Of a stretch of DNA of 64,000 nt, positions 35,261-43,844 are shown piece after piece. This stretch comes from a virus. The translations under genes were made by a program, and so were the position numbers. The stretch spans positions 152,816-216,815 of the IMG/VR virus record IMGVR_UViG_3300044700_000691; one strand, written 5' to 3'. The notes below the pieces were generated by a model. It was not told the origin of the DNA. It made no database searches and was given only the letters and a program-made list of their open reading frames with translations. How positions within the stretch are numbered: position 1 is the first letter of the stretch; each line of letters opens with the position of its first letter.

Positions 35261-36637
35261 TTATAATTCAGTCTGTATTGACTCGACTGCTTCTTTGTAT
35301 TCTTCCATAGTTACTCCAATTTCGCTTGCTTGCTGGTCTGGAGACATAGTCAATGATCTTTGTTGATTATCTGCGTTAGCCAACCATTGTGTAACTTTAG
35401 TCATTACCTCTGGAGATACAGATTCGTACACAGCAGATTCCATTAAACCATTTCTATAACAACCAAGTGCCTCTTTAACGTAATCATTATATTCTATCGC
35501 AGAATCGTCGTTATGTATTTCTAGAGCTTCATTACAAAGTTTTTCGCAAACCTCATAAATTGATTCGCAAGTAGATTCATAACAAGCCGACTCGTAATTT
35601 GCATATTCATTAACCGTAATACCGTCATCTACCATTTCATACATACATTTTTCCATATATGCACAGGCTTCATTAACATAACCATCGAACTTATGTTCAG
35701 GGTCTTCATCATCTTCATACATTGAAGCATCTGAACAAGTAGATTCGCATATTGATTCAATTAGGTGATGTGCAGCTTCAGATAACATTGATTTACTACC
35801 ATCATGGCAAGTATGACCTAGGCCTTCTGCCATATACTCAGAATTTCCTGGGTTATTCATTATTCTTCCATTGGGAAGTGTTACACGGTCCTTTCCGATT
35901 CCATATTCAAAGTTATTTGAATTGTGACCTAATTCGTTTGGAATTTCGTCAGCTTCCTCATCATCACTATACGTATCACAGTGTTCTCCGCAATCAGAGC
36001 AAATATCTCCCATCATAACAGCAGCTCCGCAACAGTCTGAAGATACTCCATACTCGTACGCATCTCTAGGATCCCATGATTCATTTGTACGTGACTTAGC
36101 GCCATCATAAATAGTTTTTAACCATGATTCAAGTTCTTTATTATCACCTGCATCTAGGTTAGAATATTCTTTTTTGAATGCTCTAACAAAACTTCTAAAA
36201 GTTTTAGATTCTTGAGCAAGTAGATCAATTTCAGACATTGCGCCTTCTTTAATAGCAACAGCTTTCTTTTTAGGGGCACCAGATTTAGCGTCGGCTGCCG
36301 CTTTCTTCATAGACTCCTTTTTATCTCCGTCCTTATCTAAATCTAAAAAATCAGGTTTGCCTGATTTACCAGGTGCAGCCTTTTTACCGGCTGGCTTTTT
36401 ACCAGCTTTCTTATCTAGATATGCCTGTAAACCCGCGTTAAGCTGTTTCTTTTCATTTAAGAAATCTGCAAATCTTAATACTTTGTTTTCTGCGATTTGT
36501 GGTTCTTGTCCACATGTTTCGCAATCTTCGGTTACTTCTGGATTACGGCCAGCTTCATTATCAAACTGTTCGTCCTCTGAGTAGTAATTTGGCTTCTTTA
36601 AAAAAGAAGGTAAGTCTTTGTTAGAAAATTTTCCCAT
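35261..36637 (-). CDS. Cys-rich 458-aa protein with internal capsid-tag motif and zinc ribbon
   Basis: Residues 1-50 are acidic and contain a CETCG pair (CxxC, about 39-42). At 53-63 comes VLRFADFLNE|K, the tag/cleavage motif. A Lys/Gly-rich linker follows, then (about 190-230) a zinc-ribbon-like DCCGAAVMMGDICSDCGEHC, and a long acidic C-terminal half with repeated Cys-containing helices (YESACYESTCESIYEVCEKLC type). The Cys spacing suggests metal or disulfide clusters. Family unknown. The tag inside the chain could release the C-terminal part into the capsid. A late-type box lies 22 nt upstream and a strong terminator downstream. Confidence 0.65.
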   Translation of the reverse strand: MGKFSNKDLPSFLKKPNYYSEDEQFDNEAGRNPEVTEDCETCGQEPQIAENKVLRFADFLNEKKQLNAGLQAYLDKKAGKKPAGKKAAPGKSGKPDFLDLDKDGDKKESMKKAAADAKSGAPKKKAVAIKEGAMSEIDLLAQESKTFRSFVRAFKKEYSNLDAGDNKELESWLKTIYDGAKSRTNESWDPRDAYEYGVSSDCCGAAVMMGDICSDCGEHCDTYSDDEEADEIPNELGHNSNNFEYGIGKDRVTLPNGRIMNNPGNSEYMAEGLGHTCHDGSKSMLSEAAHHLIESICESTCSDASMYEDDEDPEHKFDGYVNEACAYMEKCMYEMVDDGITVNEYANYESACYESTCESIYEVCEKLCNEALEIHNDDSAIEYNDYVKEALGCYRNGLMESAVYESVSPEVMTKVTQWLANADNQQRSLTMSPDQQASEIGVTMEEYKEAVESIQTEL

Positions 36638-36658
36638 TTTAACTAATTATTTCATGAT

Positions 36659-36665
36659 TATTTAT
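36659..36665 (-). promoter_or_regulatory. T4-late-type promoter box
   Basis: The minus strand reads AGATAAATAATC, 22 nt upstream of the 458-aa gene and overlapping the end of clpC. It separates late expression of that gene from clpC. Confidence 0.5.
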
Positions 36666-38653
36666 CTATGGCGGTCCTCTATACTTGACTCAGCTAGACC
36701 TGTGCTATCTGCCGATGTCGTAATATTAACATGGCCATTGTCTTTAAGCTTTCCATCAATCCAAAGTTCAGCTAAGAGGTCCTCAACGTGGTTTTGAACC
36801 ATTCTTTTAATTGGCCTGGCTCCGTATTTCTCATCATAACCGTGTTCAATAATAAAGTCCTTAGCTAATTGGTCTAATTCAAATGTATAACCGTTTTCAA
36901 GTGATCTTTCAAGCAAATTTTTAAGTTCAATCTCTAAAATTTGACGAATTTCCGCTTTTTCTAGTGAATCAAAGATAATAATATCGTCTACTCGGTTTAA
37001 GAATTCCGGTTGGAACTTATTTTTAAGAGCTTTGTCTAAAACACTCTTTGCAAGTGCCCTTTCCTTTTCAATATTGTTTGCTGTTGCAAATCCAATGCCG
37101 ACTCCGCGATCTTGCAGATCCCTTACTCCAACATTAGACGTCATAATAATAACAGTGTTTCTAAAATTGATTTTTCGGCCTCTTCCATCAACTGCATAGC
37201 CTTCGTCAAGAATTTGAAGTAAACTATTAAAGATATCTGGATGAGCTTTTTCAATTTCATCTAATAAGACTACCGAATATGGCTTTCTGCGAACTTTTTC
37301 AGTTAATTGGCCGCCATCTTCGTATCCAACGTATCCTGGAGGCGCTCCCATCATTTTAGAAGCCGTAAATTTCTCTCCATATTCATTCATATCGACCCTG
37401 ATCATATTTTCTTCAGAATCAAACATTTCATGTGCTAGGGCTTTAGCTAATTCGGTTTTACCAACACCAGTTGGTCCTAAAAACATAAATGTTCCAATTG
37501 GTTTTTTCCTGGAGGCAATATTTGCTCTACTTCTCTTAATTGCTCTAGCCAGTTTCTTAATAGCCTCTTCTTGACCAATAACTCTTTTACCCAGGTCTGA
37601 TTCAAGCAAAGCAATTTTCTCAAGATCAGTTTGTGTAAGTTTTGATACTGGAATGCCAGTCATTGTTGCAACAACTTCAGCAATTTTACGATCGTCTACT
37701 TCAAGTCGATTGTCTTTTAGTGTTTTTTCCCACTCAACTTTAGCTTCATCAATTTTAGCAAGTTGATCGCGTTCAGCATCTCTTAATTTTGCAGCGGCTT
37801 CATATTTTTGTGACTCTACGGCAGTTCTTTTATTTTTTGAGATTTCTCCAAGAGCATCTTCTAATTCTCTTATTATTTGTGGAACAACTATGCCATCGAT
37901 ATGTACATTTGCGCCAGCTTCGTCTAATAGGTCAATTGCCTTGTCTGGAAAAAATCTTTCAGTTAAGTATCGATCTGCAAGTTTTACACATGCATCCAGT
38001 GCCTTTGAGCTATATGTAACAGAGTGGTGACTTTCGTAATATTCTTTAATATTTTCAAGTATTTGCCGAGTTTGTTCTGGAGTAGATGGTTCAACCATTA
38101 CCTGTTGAAATCTACGATTTAGTGCTCCATCCTTTTCAATAGATTCTCTATATTCATCTAACGTAGTTGCGCCAATACACTGAATTTCTCCACGTGAGAG
38201 TGCAGGCTTTAGGATATTTGCTGCATCTAGTGAACCGCTTGCTGAACCGGCTCCAACCATTGTATGGATCTCATCAATGAATAAGATAATATTTGGATTG
38301 GCACTTACCTCATTAATAATAGACTCCATTCGTTCTTCAAACTGGCCACGATATTTGGTTCCAGCAACAAGAGAACTAATTTCAAGAGAAACAATTCTTT
38401 TGTCAAACAAAATTCTAGGACAAGTTTTGTCAACAATCATTTTTGCAATACCTTCAACGATTGCAGTTTTACCAACACCAGGTTCCCCTATTAAGATAGG
38501 GTTATTTTTCTTGCGTCTAGATAAAATTTGACTACAGCGTTTAACTTCAGAAAGACGACCAATTACTGGGTCCATTTTTCCTTCTAGTGCAAGTTGAGTA
38601 AGGTCCTTTCCGAAATTATCTAGGACTGGTGTTCGTGCGTTTCCTTTTGTCAT
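36662..38653 (-). CDS. clpC: ClpC/ClpA-type AAA+ unfoldase without N-domain
   Basis: 663 residues with two AAA+ modules. D1: Walker A GEPGVGKT (56-63), Walker B LFIDEIH. D2: Walker A GPTGVGKT (393-400), Walker B LLDEIEKA (463-470). The middle has a UVR-like short coiled segment (KYEAAAKLRDAERDQLAKI), as in ClpC rather than the long ClpB M domain. The N-terminal Clp-N repeats are missing (cellular ClpC is about 820 residues). GIGF at 519-522 matches the IGF/VGF loop that docks with ClpP, so this phage unfoldase may feed host ClpP or compete for it. It may act in assembly or host protein turnover. Confidence 0.9.
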   Translation of the reverse strand: MTKGNARTPVLDNFGKDLTQLALEGKMDPVIGRLSEVKRCSQILSRRKKNNPILIGEPGVGKTAIVEGIAKMIVDKTCPRILFDKRIVSLEISSLVAGTKYRGQFEERMESIINEVSANPNIILFIDEIHTMVGAGSASGSLDAANILKPALSRGEIQCIGATTLDEYRESIEKDGALNRRFQQVMVEPSTPEQTRQILENIKEYYESHHSVTYSSKALDACVKLADRYLTERFFPDKAIDLLDEAGANVHIDGIVVPQIIRELEDALGEISKNKRTAVESQKYEAAAKLRDAERDQLAKIDEAKVEWEKTLKDNRLEVDDRKIAEVVATMTGIPVSKLTQTDLEKIALLESDLGKRVIGQEEAIKKLARAIKRSRANIASRKKPIGTFMFLGPTGVGKTELAKALAHEMFDSEENMIRVDMNEYGEKFTASKMMGAPPGYVGYEDGGQLTEKVRRKPYSVVLLDEIEKAHPDIFNSLLQILDEGYAVDGRGRKINFRNTVIIMTSNVGVRDLQDRGVGIGFATANNIEKERALAKSVLDKALKNKFQPEFLNRVDDIIIFDSLEKAEIRQILEIELKNLLERSLENGYTFELDQLAKDFIIEHGYDEKYGARPIKRMVQNHVEDLLAELWIDGKLKDNGHVNITTSADSTGLAESSIEDRHR

Positions 38654-38656
38654 ATA

Positions 38657-39283
38657 TTATTTAGTTCTATTTGTATTTTTAAGCATCTTACTTTCCAAAC
38701 TAGCAACAGCTTGTTCTAGTGTTGACTTGGAATTTTCTAAAAGGTTTCTCTCCATTTGACGACGGCGACTTTCAATCATTCGGTCAAATCTATTATTTAA
38801 ATAATCAGATACTCCAGTCGAAACTGCAATTTCATAATAATATTGGTGATTAGATAGAATAATCGTTTGATATTTAAGAATAATAAAGACTTGCGCGTTT
38901 GGAGTTTGCACATAGCGAGCACCACTAGTTGGTGCAATTAATAGAGTATTCTTAGGGTCTTTAAGCGAAACTTCAAGCGCTTTAATTGCTAATGCAGCTC
39001 GATCATCGATGGCAATGCCAGGTCGTGAGCTATATAATTTTTTTAGTCTCTGGCTAACCAAATATCTTTTAAATTTAAATGAAAGTTTACGAATCATTTT
39101 TTTTATAAAACTTGGGGTTTTAATAATAGCTTGTGGATTTATTAATTTGTCAAAGGCAACTTCACTAAGAATCTCGTAAGATTCATAGCTAAACTTAACC
39201 TCATCTTCTTGATGAGCAGGTTTTACCGAAAAACTTTTTGGTGTCTTTTTAAAGACCAAATCGAGAGCAGGTTTCTGTCGCAC
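38657..39283 (-). CDS. Hypothetical protein, 208 aa
   Basis: 208 residues from a GTG (39281-39283) that overlaps the stop of the preceding gene. It is basic with a Lys/Arg-rich stretch in the middle (KKMIRKLSFKFKRYL) and helical ends. No known domain. It lies between clpC and a small helical gene in one operon. Confidence 0.6.
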   Translation of the reverse strand: MRQKPALDLVFKKTPKSFSVKPAHQEDEVKFSYESYEILSEVAFDKLINPQAIIKTPSFIKKMIRKLSFKFKRYLVSQRLKKLYSSRPGIAIDDRAALAIKALEVSLKDPKNTLLIAPTSGARYVQTPNAQVFIILKYQTIILSNHQYYYEIAVSTGVSDYLNNRFDRMIESRRRQMERNLLENSKSTLEQAVASLESKMLKNTNRTK

Positions 39284-39510
39284 TATAGGATAATTTTAGA
39301 GCCAGTACCCTCCTCTGGTTCCTCCATTTTTTCAATTAGCTGACTAAAGGATTCTTCGATTCCGACTGCTAACAAATCTAGCATATCATCATCCGTTTTT
39401 AAAAATCCCATTAATTTAGCTTGACCCATTGCCTGCATCATTGCTTGAGCAGTTTCCTTTGCAAACTCGGTAATATCGCCACTAGGCAATTTCTTTAACT
39501 TTGATTCCAT
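39283..39510 (-). CDS. Hypothetical small protein, 75 aa
   Basis: 75 residues from ATG 39508-39510 (MESKLKKLPSGDITEFAKET). A longer in-frame TTG start at 39546 exists but has less support. Met/Ala/Glu-rich helical protein with an acidic end (EKMEEPEEGTGSKIIL). It overlaps the 51-aa gene upstream by 29 nt. No recognised family. Confidence 0.6.
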   Translation of the reverse strand: MESKLKKLPSGDITEFAKETAQAMMQAMGQAKLMGFLKTDDDMLDLLAVGIEESFSQLIEKMEEPEEGTGSKIIL

Positions 39511-39637
39511 ATGTTTTTTTATAAATTTTGTGAATTGATTCGGCAAGCTTTCTATCTAAGATAACTTGCGATAAGAGAATGCCGTGTGTTTTACAATATT
39601 CTCTAACAAATACTTTAAAGTTGGGTTTCTGTTCCAT
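39482..39637 (-). CDS. Small basic protein, 51 aa
   Basis: ATG 39635-39637 opens a 51-residue frame (MEQKPNFKVFVREYCKTHGI...) with a basic C-terminus (KIYKKTYGIKVKEIA). A TATAAT box lies 7-12 nt upstream, so the message may be almost leaderless. It overlaps the next gene by 29 nt in another frame, as often seen here. No family. Confidence 0.55.
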   Translation of the reverse strand: MEQKPNFKVFVREYCKTHGILLSQVILDRKLAESIHKIYKKTYGIKVKEIA

Positions 39638-39643
39638 AATAAT

Positions 39644-39649
39644 ATTATA
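39644..39649 (-). promoter_or_regulatory. TAGTATAATA-type -10 promoter box
   Basis: Minus strand AGTATAATATTA just upstream of the 51-aa gene. It is one copy of a recurring motif with a perfect TATAAT and conserved TAG before it. Confidence 0.5.
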
Positions 39650-39656
39650 CTAAATT

Positions 39657-40292
39657 TTAGTCCCACCAGCCTTTTAAGCCAGTACCATTAAACCAGTTAT
39701 TCCAAAGATCCTGACCGTTCTTTTCTTCTTCGGTTGCATTTTTTACAATCTTTTTAAATTCTTTGTGATTTTGGCCGTGTAGAATTGTAAATAATTCTTT
39801 CCACTCTTGCTCTTCAATTTCACGAGATCGATCGAATACTTTACGATTGTGCTTCTTTTCGGCTGGCACTTCGTTATCGACTAATCGACTAAAACCAGGT
39901 TTATCTGGAACTGGTTCAAATTCCCAATCATGGTGATAAATTGGGCCAAGTTCAGCTTCAGCCATCTCAATATAATTGCTCTCATTATAATTCTTAATGA
40001 TTTCAATTGCTCTACGCATAGCTGCTACCTTTTTCATTCTTGGCTCTTCGACTTCCATTCCTTTAACGGCTAAGTTATCAGACATATGAGTCAAACCAGT
40101 TTCCAAAAACATTAGGGTTCCATGATGATCCCACCAATAATGATTAGCTAAGGCCTTTCTAAAACGCCAAACATTTTTTACAAAACGACCAATGTCTCTC
40201 CTGAAAAAATCATAAAATTTATAGACACGACTTTCGTGCCACATTAATCTCTTTAAGCTTTTTGAAAAACTATCTGCAAAGTTAATATCCAT
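39657..40292 (-). CDS. Conserved-type phage hypothetical, 211 aa
   Basis: 211 residues, Trp- and Lys-rich (MDINFADSFSKSLKRLMWHE; ALANHYWWDHHGTLMFLETG; LWNNWFNGTGLKGWWD), mostly helical. Proteins of this look are common in T4-like phages but their role is unknown. It has its own TATAAT promoter 20 nt upstream and ends before the next promoter. No enzyme motif apparent. Confidence 0.6.
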   Translation of the reverse strand: MDINFADSFSKSLKRLMWHESRVYKFYDFFRRDIGRFVKNVWRFRKALANHYWWDHHGTLMFLETGLTHMSDNLAVKGMEVEEPRMKKVAAMRRAIEIIKNYNESNYIEMAEAELGPIYHHDWEFEPVPDKPGFSRLVDNEVPAEKKHNRKVFDRSREIEEQEWKELFTILHGQNHKEFKKIVKNATEEEKNGQDLWNNWFNGTGLKGWWD

Positions 40293-40311
40293 AATAATAA
40301 GTATTTAGGAT

Positions 40312-40317
40312 ATTATA
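40312..40317 (-). promoter_or_regulatory. TAGTATAATA-type -10 promoter box
   Basis: Minus strand AAGTATAATATCC, 20 nt upstream of the 211-aa gene. Confidence 0.5.
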
Positions 40318-40323
40318 CTTAAT

Positions 40324-40989
40324 TTACTTAACTTTGAACTTAAATCCGGTGATTTTTTCGATTCGGGCTACAGTAACTTCATTATTCTGCATACCATCTG
40401 ATTTGTCAGTGGTGTTTGCAAATAGGTAAGCATGCCATTCTTTTTTAGATTTAATGTAGATAACTTTCCAGCAATGTGTAGGAACAGCTGTGCCTTTACC
40501 AATAGTTTTTGCAACTCCAATATTGCCGCACCATACTTTAACTGAATCTGCAACAGCTGCAGTTTGACGAGTATAGGTCTCTAGCGATTTCCAGTCTCCA
40601 GCGTTTAGCGAATGGTATTGTGCTGCCATATTTGAAAAATAGAAACATTCGTCCTGTACAGCTTGACTTTGGCAAAGATTATCTGCAGCTGGCATCATAT
40701 GACCCCGGTCAGTTCCTGATCCAACAAAATCTGCTGCAATATTAGTTTCATTTGGAAGAAGCGGATCTGGTTTAAATACATCCTTTCTCTTAAGTGGAGT
40801 AGGGCAAGTTACCATTGCTTTAGTTGTCCACCATTCTATAATAACAGGGTACTTTAGCGATTTTGAAAAAACTGCTGTGTAGTTTGTATGCTTTAGTCTA
40901 ACTGTATCAGTAGTAGCAAATTTAATTTGGGTCTGTGCTGATGCTACCGCCGGTAACAAAAATAGCAAAATATAAAATATACGTTTCAT
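40324..40989 (-). CDS. Exported DNA/RNA non-specific endonuclease (NucA family)
   Basis: 221 residues with a clear Sec signal peptide (MKRIFYILLFLLPAVASAQT, cleavage probably after ASA). The catalytic DRGHM motif lies at 94-98 (His97), followed by NMAAQYHSLNAGDW (Asn120 metal ligand, Asn129, Trp133), the standard beta-beta-alpha-Me nuclease layout. It should degrade DNA and RNA in the periplasm or outside. Roles could be recovery of nucleotides, removal of competing phage DNA or clearing lysis debris. An exported nuclease next to thymidylate synthase suggests nucleotide scavenging, which is inference. Confidence 0.9.
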   Translation of the reverse strand: MKRIFYILLFLLPAVASAQTQIKFATTDTVRLKHTNYTAVFSKSLKYPVIIEWWTTKAMVTCPTPLKRKDVFKPDPLLPNETNIAADFVGSGTDRGHMMPAADNLCQSQAVQDECFYFSNMAAQYHSLNAGDWKSLETYTRQTAAVADSVKVWCGNIGVAKTIGKGTAVPTHCWKVIYIKSKKEWHAYLFANTTDKSDGMQNNEVTVARIEKITGFKFKVK

Positions 40990-40997
40990 AGGAATAT

Positions 40998-41243
40998 TTA
41001 TTCCCCTGATTTAACTATTTCAATTAGGATGCCAGCTTGACCTGCTGAGATATTATATGTATTAAATCTATTATCATGGATCCAGCCATAATCCTTAAAC
41101 TTAAATAAGATACAGTCCTTACCCTCAAACCAAACATGAATTGCATTTGTTGCATAATCGATCGACGGCTGAGTGATTACTCCCGCTTTCCAGCTGTCCC
41201 TAAATTCTGGTTCAAATTCGCCTGGTGATATTAATATATGCAT
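40998..41243 (-). CDS. Hypothetical protein, 81 aa
   Basis: 81 residues (MHILISPGEFEPEFRDSWKA...), beta-rich with WFEGKDCILFKFKDYGWIHD. It sits between the secreted nuclease and thymidylate synthase genes. No signal peptide and no recognised family. Confidence 0.6.
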   Translation of the reverse strand: MHILISPGEFEPEFRDSWKAGVITQPSIDYATNAIHVWFEGKDCILFKFKDYGWIHDNRFNTYNISAGQAGILIEIVKSGE

Positions 41244-41272
41244 TCAAGATTATTTAACTCGAAAGTTAATCT

Positions 41273-42526
41273 TTAATTACTTAAGGGTGCTTTAATTGAT
41301 GGGTGAGATTTATATCCTTTTACTTTAAATGTAATATCCGGGTCAAACGTATTAATAATTTCATCCAATTCTAGTAAGTGCCAATTTTCATTTCCTGAAT
41401 TTATTTCTAATTTAGGTAGATAGAAGGCCTCACGATCTTTAACTCTTGGAATACCCCACTGGTCGATTTCTGAATGCGATAGGGTACTAGGATCTCCTCC
41501 ATTATAGATTTCATTAAACATTTCTTGGGTAACCATCTTGCGTCTTTCGTCTAGACTATATTGATATCCAATTTGCTCGTTTGCTGCGTTTAGGTGATTT
41601 AAGTAGAGATGTGTATCACCAAGACTTCCTACTAATTGATCAGGCACCATGTTAACCATCTTTGCAATAATCTCCAATAGCAATCCATATGAGGCAATAT
41701 TAAAAGGTAAACCTAAGAACGTATCAACTGAACGTTGATTCCACATTAAAGAGATTGATCTTTGTGGAGTTGATTCATGAAAAGCTCTTTCTGTAATAGC
41801 AAGATTCTCTAACTCAACATCAGTGTTCTCCATTACCCATTTAATTCTTTCCGCAATAGTTAATTCCTTTGTGTAAACTTGAAATCCATAATGACAAGGT
41901 GGAAGAACCATTTGGTCTAATTCACCTACATTCCAAGCATTAACCATTAATCGTCTTGAGTCTGGATTTGTTTTAAGTTCGTTGATTAGGTTTGCGATTT
42001 GGTCTATACTTGTTTCATATACTCCAGGTTCAACAATCTTTTCGTCTCGTGTAGTTTTTCTAACCCATTTTCTCCATTGCTTACCATAGATTGGACCTAA
42101 CTCACCCCATTTCTTAGCAAACTCATCATCGGTTTTGATTTTGTCAATGAATTCTTCCATTGTAAATGGTTCAGTTAATGTTCTATTTTTCTTAGAATTC
42201 TCTAATAATTTGGTTTTACCAACATATTCACCTTTATTATATCTTTTAATATAGGCTTGGTAAGCATCACCGTTCCAGATGTTGCAATTATTGTCAACCA
42301 GGTACTTAATATTAGTATCTCCTCGTAGGAACCAAATTAACTCAGTAACCATGGTTTTCCATGCCATTTTCTTGGTCGTTAAGAGAGGAAACCCATCTTT
42401 CATATTGTGTCGAACTGTGTAACCAAAAATACTTAAGGTTCCAGTACCAGTTCGGTCGCTCTTTTCAGCTCCATGTGTTAGGATTGTCTTAAGCAAATCC
42501 GTGTATTGTGTATCTAGCTTGTTCAT
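41273..42526 (-). CDS. thyA: Thymidylate synthase
   Basis: 417 residues from ATG 42524-42526. Makes dTMP from dUMP using methylene-tetrahydrofolate. Motifs: DRTGTGTLSIFGYTVRHNM (24-42), substrate Arg pair at 191-192 (PDSRRLMVNAWN), catalytic Cys211 in LPPCHYGFQ, and NQRSVDTFLGLPFNIASY. The enzyme is about 150 residues longer than the usual 264 because of two insertions, around residues 95-140 and after the catalytic site (about 225-250). It overlaps the stop of the HAD gene region by none (1 nt gap). Confidence 0.94.
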   Translation of the reverse strand: MNKLDTQYTDLLKTILTHGAEKSDRTGTGTLSIFGYTVRHNMKDGFPLLTTKKMAWKTMVTELIWFLRGDTNIKYLVDNNCNIWNGDAYQAYIKRYNKGEYVGKTKLLENSKKNRTLTEPFTMEEFIDKIKTDDEFAKKWGELGPIYGKQWRKWVRKTTRDEKIVEPGVYETSIDQIANLINELKTNPDSRRLMVNAWNVGELDQMVLPPCHYGFQVYTKELTIAERIKWVMENTDVELENLAITERAFHESTPQRSISLMWNQRSVDTFLGLPFNIASYGLLLEIIAKMVNMVPDQLVGSLGDTHLYLNHLNAANEQIGYQYSLDERRKMVTQEMFNEIYNGGDPSTLSHSEIDQWGIPRVKDREAFYLPKLEINSGNENWHLLELDEIINTFDPDITFKVKGYKSHPSIKAPLSN

Positions 42527-42527
42527 A

Positions 42528-42893
42528 TTATTTAAATACTTTAATTTTAGCGTCAACTTCTGTTAATTCTGACCAGGTTCCAAGATAGGTTACTGCTCTA
42601 ACCTTTCTATTGTCAATCCAAACATATTCTTGGTCGTCCTTGATTCTTGGCTTATCCATTACTAATCCATGATAATTAAAACCATTAGTCTTTAACCAAT
42701 TTTCAGTAACTTCCCGGTCCTTGCCTTCACGAGCAGTAAAAAATGTAATAATATGACCTTCACCATACCATTGATTAATAATTGCTAACGAATCTGGATA
42801 AACCTTAGCCGTTGAGTATAAATGAGACTCTTCGTTTTTAATATCTTCGCAGATTGTTCCATCTATATCGATTAAAAAAACTTTAGTCTGCAT
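42528..42893 (-). CDS. Small HAD phosphatase
   Basis: 121 residues. Motif I FLIDIDGTICED (Asp9, Asp11), motif II FFTAREG, and motif IV WIDNRK near residue 92. It is the size of a minimal HAD hydrolase and resembles LNS2/5'-nucleotidase-like proteins. Placed next to thymidylate synthase, it may act on nucleotides. It overlaps the upstream 65-aa gene by 11 nt. Confidence 0.78.
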   Translation of the reverse strand: MQTKVFLIDIDGTICEDIKNEESHLYSTAKVYPDSLAIINQWYGEGHIITFFTAREGKDREVTENWLKTNGFNYHGLVMDKPRIKDDQEYVWIDNRKVRAVTYLGTWSELTEVDAKIKVFK

Positions 42894-43080
42894 TAGATCC
42901 TATTTTTTTAATTTGATAAGAGTACCCTGAATCAGAGTTTACCTGAAATCTTCTTCTCATTTCCTCTGCTGCTTGCTCAGTTTCAAATTCCATTACTTCA
43001 CTAGTGCTGTCCAATAATATAACTGGAAGATGCGAAGAGTTTTCATTGGATTTTATCATTTTTACAATTACGTAGCTCAT
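42883..43080 (-). CDS. Hypothetical protein, 65 aa
   Basis: 65 residues (MSYVIVKMIKSNENSSHLPV...), small alpha/beta protein with EAAEEMRRRF-like helix near the middle. The stop overlaps the HAD start by 11 nt. No family recognised. Confidence 0.55.
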   Translation of the reverse strand: MSYVIVKMIKSNENSSHLPVILLDSTSEVMEFETEQAAEEMRRRFQVNSDSGYSYQIKKIGSNAD

Positions 43081-43082
43081 AT

Positions 43083-43439
43083 TTAAAATTTTAAATTAAT
43101 GTTTATATTATTTGAGGTGTCACTCCAAAATTCATAAGTATCGCCATCTTTAAACTTATTTTGACCACTTGCTATTTCATCTGTAACTTTCTTGGCAGCG
43201 GCTTCTTCTATTTTACGTAGATCCGCCCGTAGATCAGCATTAATTTGAGTAAATACTTCATCTTCCCAGCTTGCTGAAATACCGCTATCTGAAACTAATA
43301 CAGTCTTATCTGAATTAATAACAAACCATTTATATCCAGTCATACAACCAGCTAAAAATAAAAGCCGACTTTCAGGATCTTCTCCATACTTATCGACTAG
43401 TCTGTCAAATACTTTAAGTCCAATATCAATTACATCCAT
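43083..43439 (-). CDS. Hypothetical protein, 118 aa
   Basis: 118 residues (MDVIDIGLKVFDRLVDKYGE...), mixed alpha/beta with a helix ending EEAAAKKVTDE. It overlaps the gene upstream by 10 nt and precedes the 65-aa gene by 2 nt, so it is in one operon with the HAD and thymidylate synthase genes. Confidence 0.55.
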   Translation of the reverse strand: MDVIDIGLKVFDRLVDKYGEDPESRLLFLAGCMTGYKWFVINSDKTVLVSDSGISASWEDEVFTQINADLRADLRKIEEAAAKKVTDEIASGQNKFKDGDTYEFWSDTSNNININLKF

Positions 43440-43729
43440 TTTGTTTCTGAAGTTTTCTGATTGTATAGCTGTCTAACTAACTTACCTAATTCCATATCAT
43501 TTGGATTTTCATCAAGTAGATGGGTTTGAATTACTAGAAAATTTCCTTGAAGACTATTCCAAAAAACTCGGCTTGCTTCATTAAGAGCCTCTTCGTCTTT
43601 CATATAGGTAATATTACCAGTTTTATCAATTTCAATTAATTTTTCGCCAGCATCATTGATTGTAAAAAGATATTCTGGTTGTACTAATTTAAGTTCGCCA
43701 ATTGGCTCTAGATTTTCTTGATTTTCCAT
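43430..43729 (-). CDS. Hypothetical protein, 99 aa
   Basis: 99 residues from ATG at 43727-43729 (MENQENLEPIGELK); a longer TTG start at 43762 is possible. Acidic, with helix ASRVFWNSLQGNFLVIQTHL. First gene after the terminator at 43785-43808, so likely the operon head, though no strong promoter is seen in the gap. Confidence 0.55.
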   Translation of the reverse strand: MENQENLEPIGELKLVQPEYLFTINDAGEKLIEIDKTGNITYMKDEEALNEASRVFWNSLQGNFLVIQTHLLDENPNDMELGKLVRQLYNQKTSETKWM

Positions 43730-43784
43730 ATTAATAGGTTTAAGATATTTTACTATAGTCAATTACTAAAGTTTATTCATAAAA

Positions 43785-43808
43785 AAAGCTGCCAGTAATA
43801 GCAGCTTT
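43785..43808 (-). terminator. Rho-independent terminator
   Basis: Perfect 8-bp stem AAAGCTGC/GCAGCTTT with loop TATTACTG, followed on the minus strand by a run of T. It ends the lysis-neighbourhood transcript after the L,D-transpeptidase-like gene. Confidence 0.88.
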
Positions 43809-43844
43809 TTCTGAGTTGGAGCTCTAGGTTCCAAAGGAATCCTA

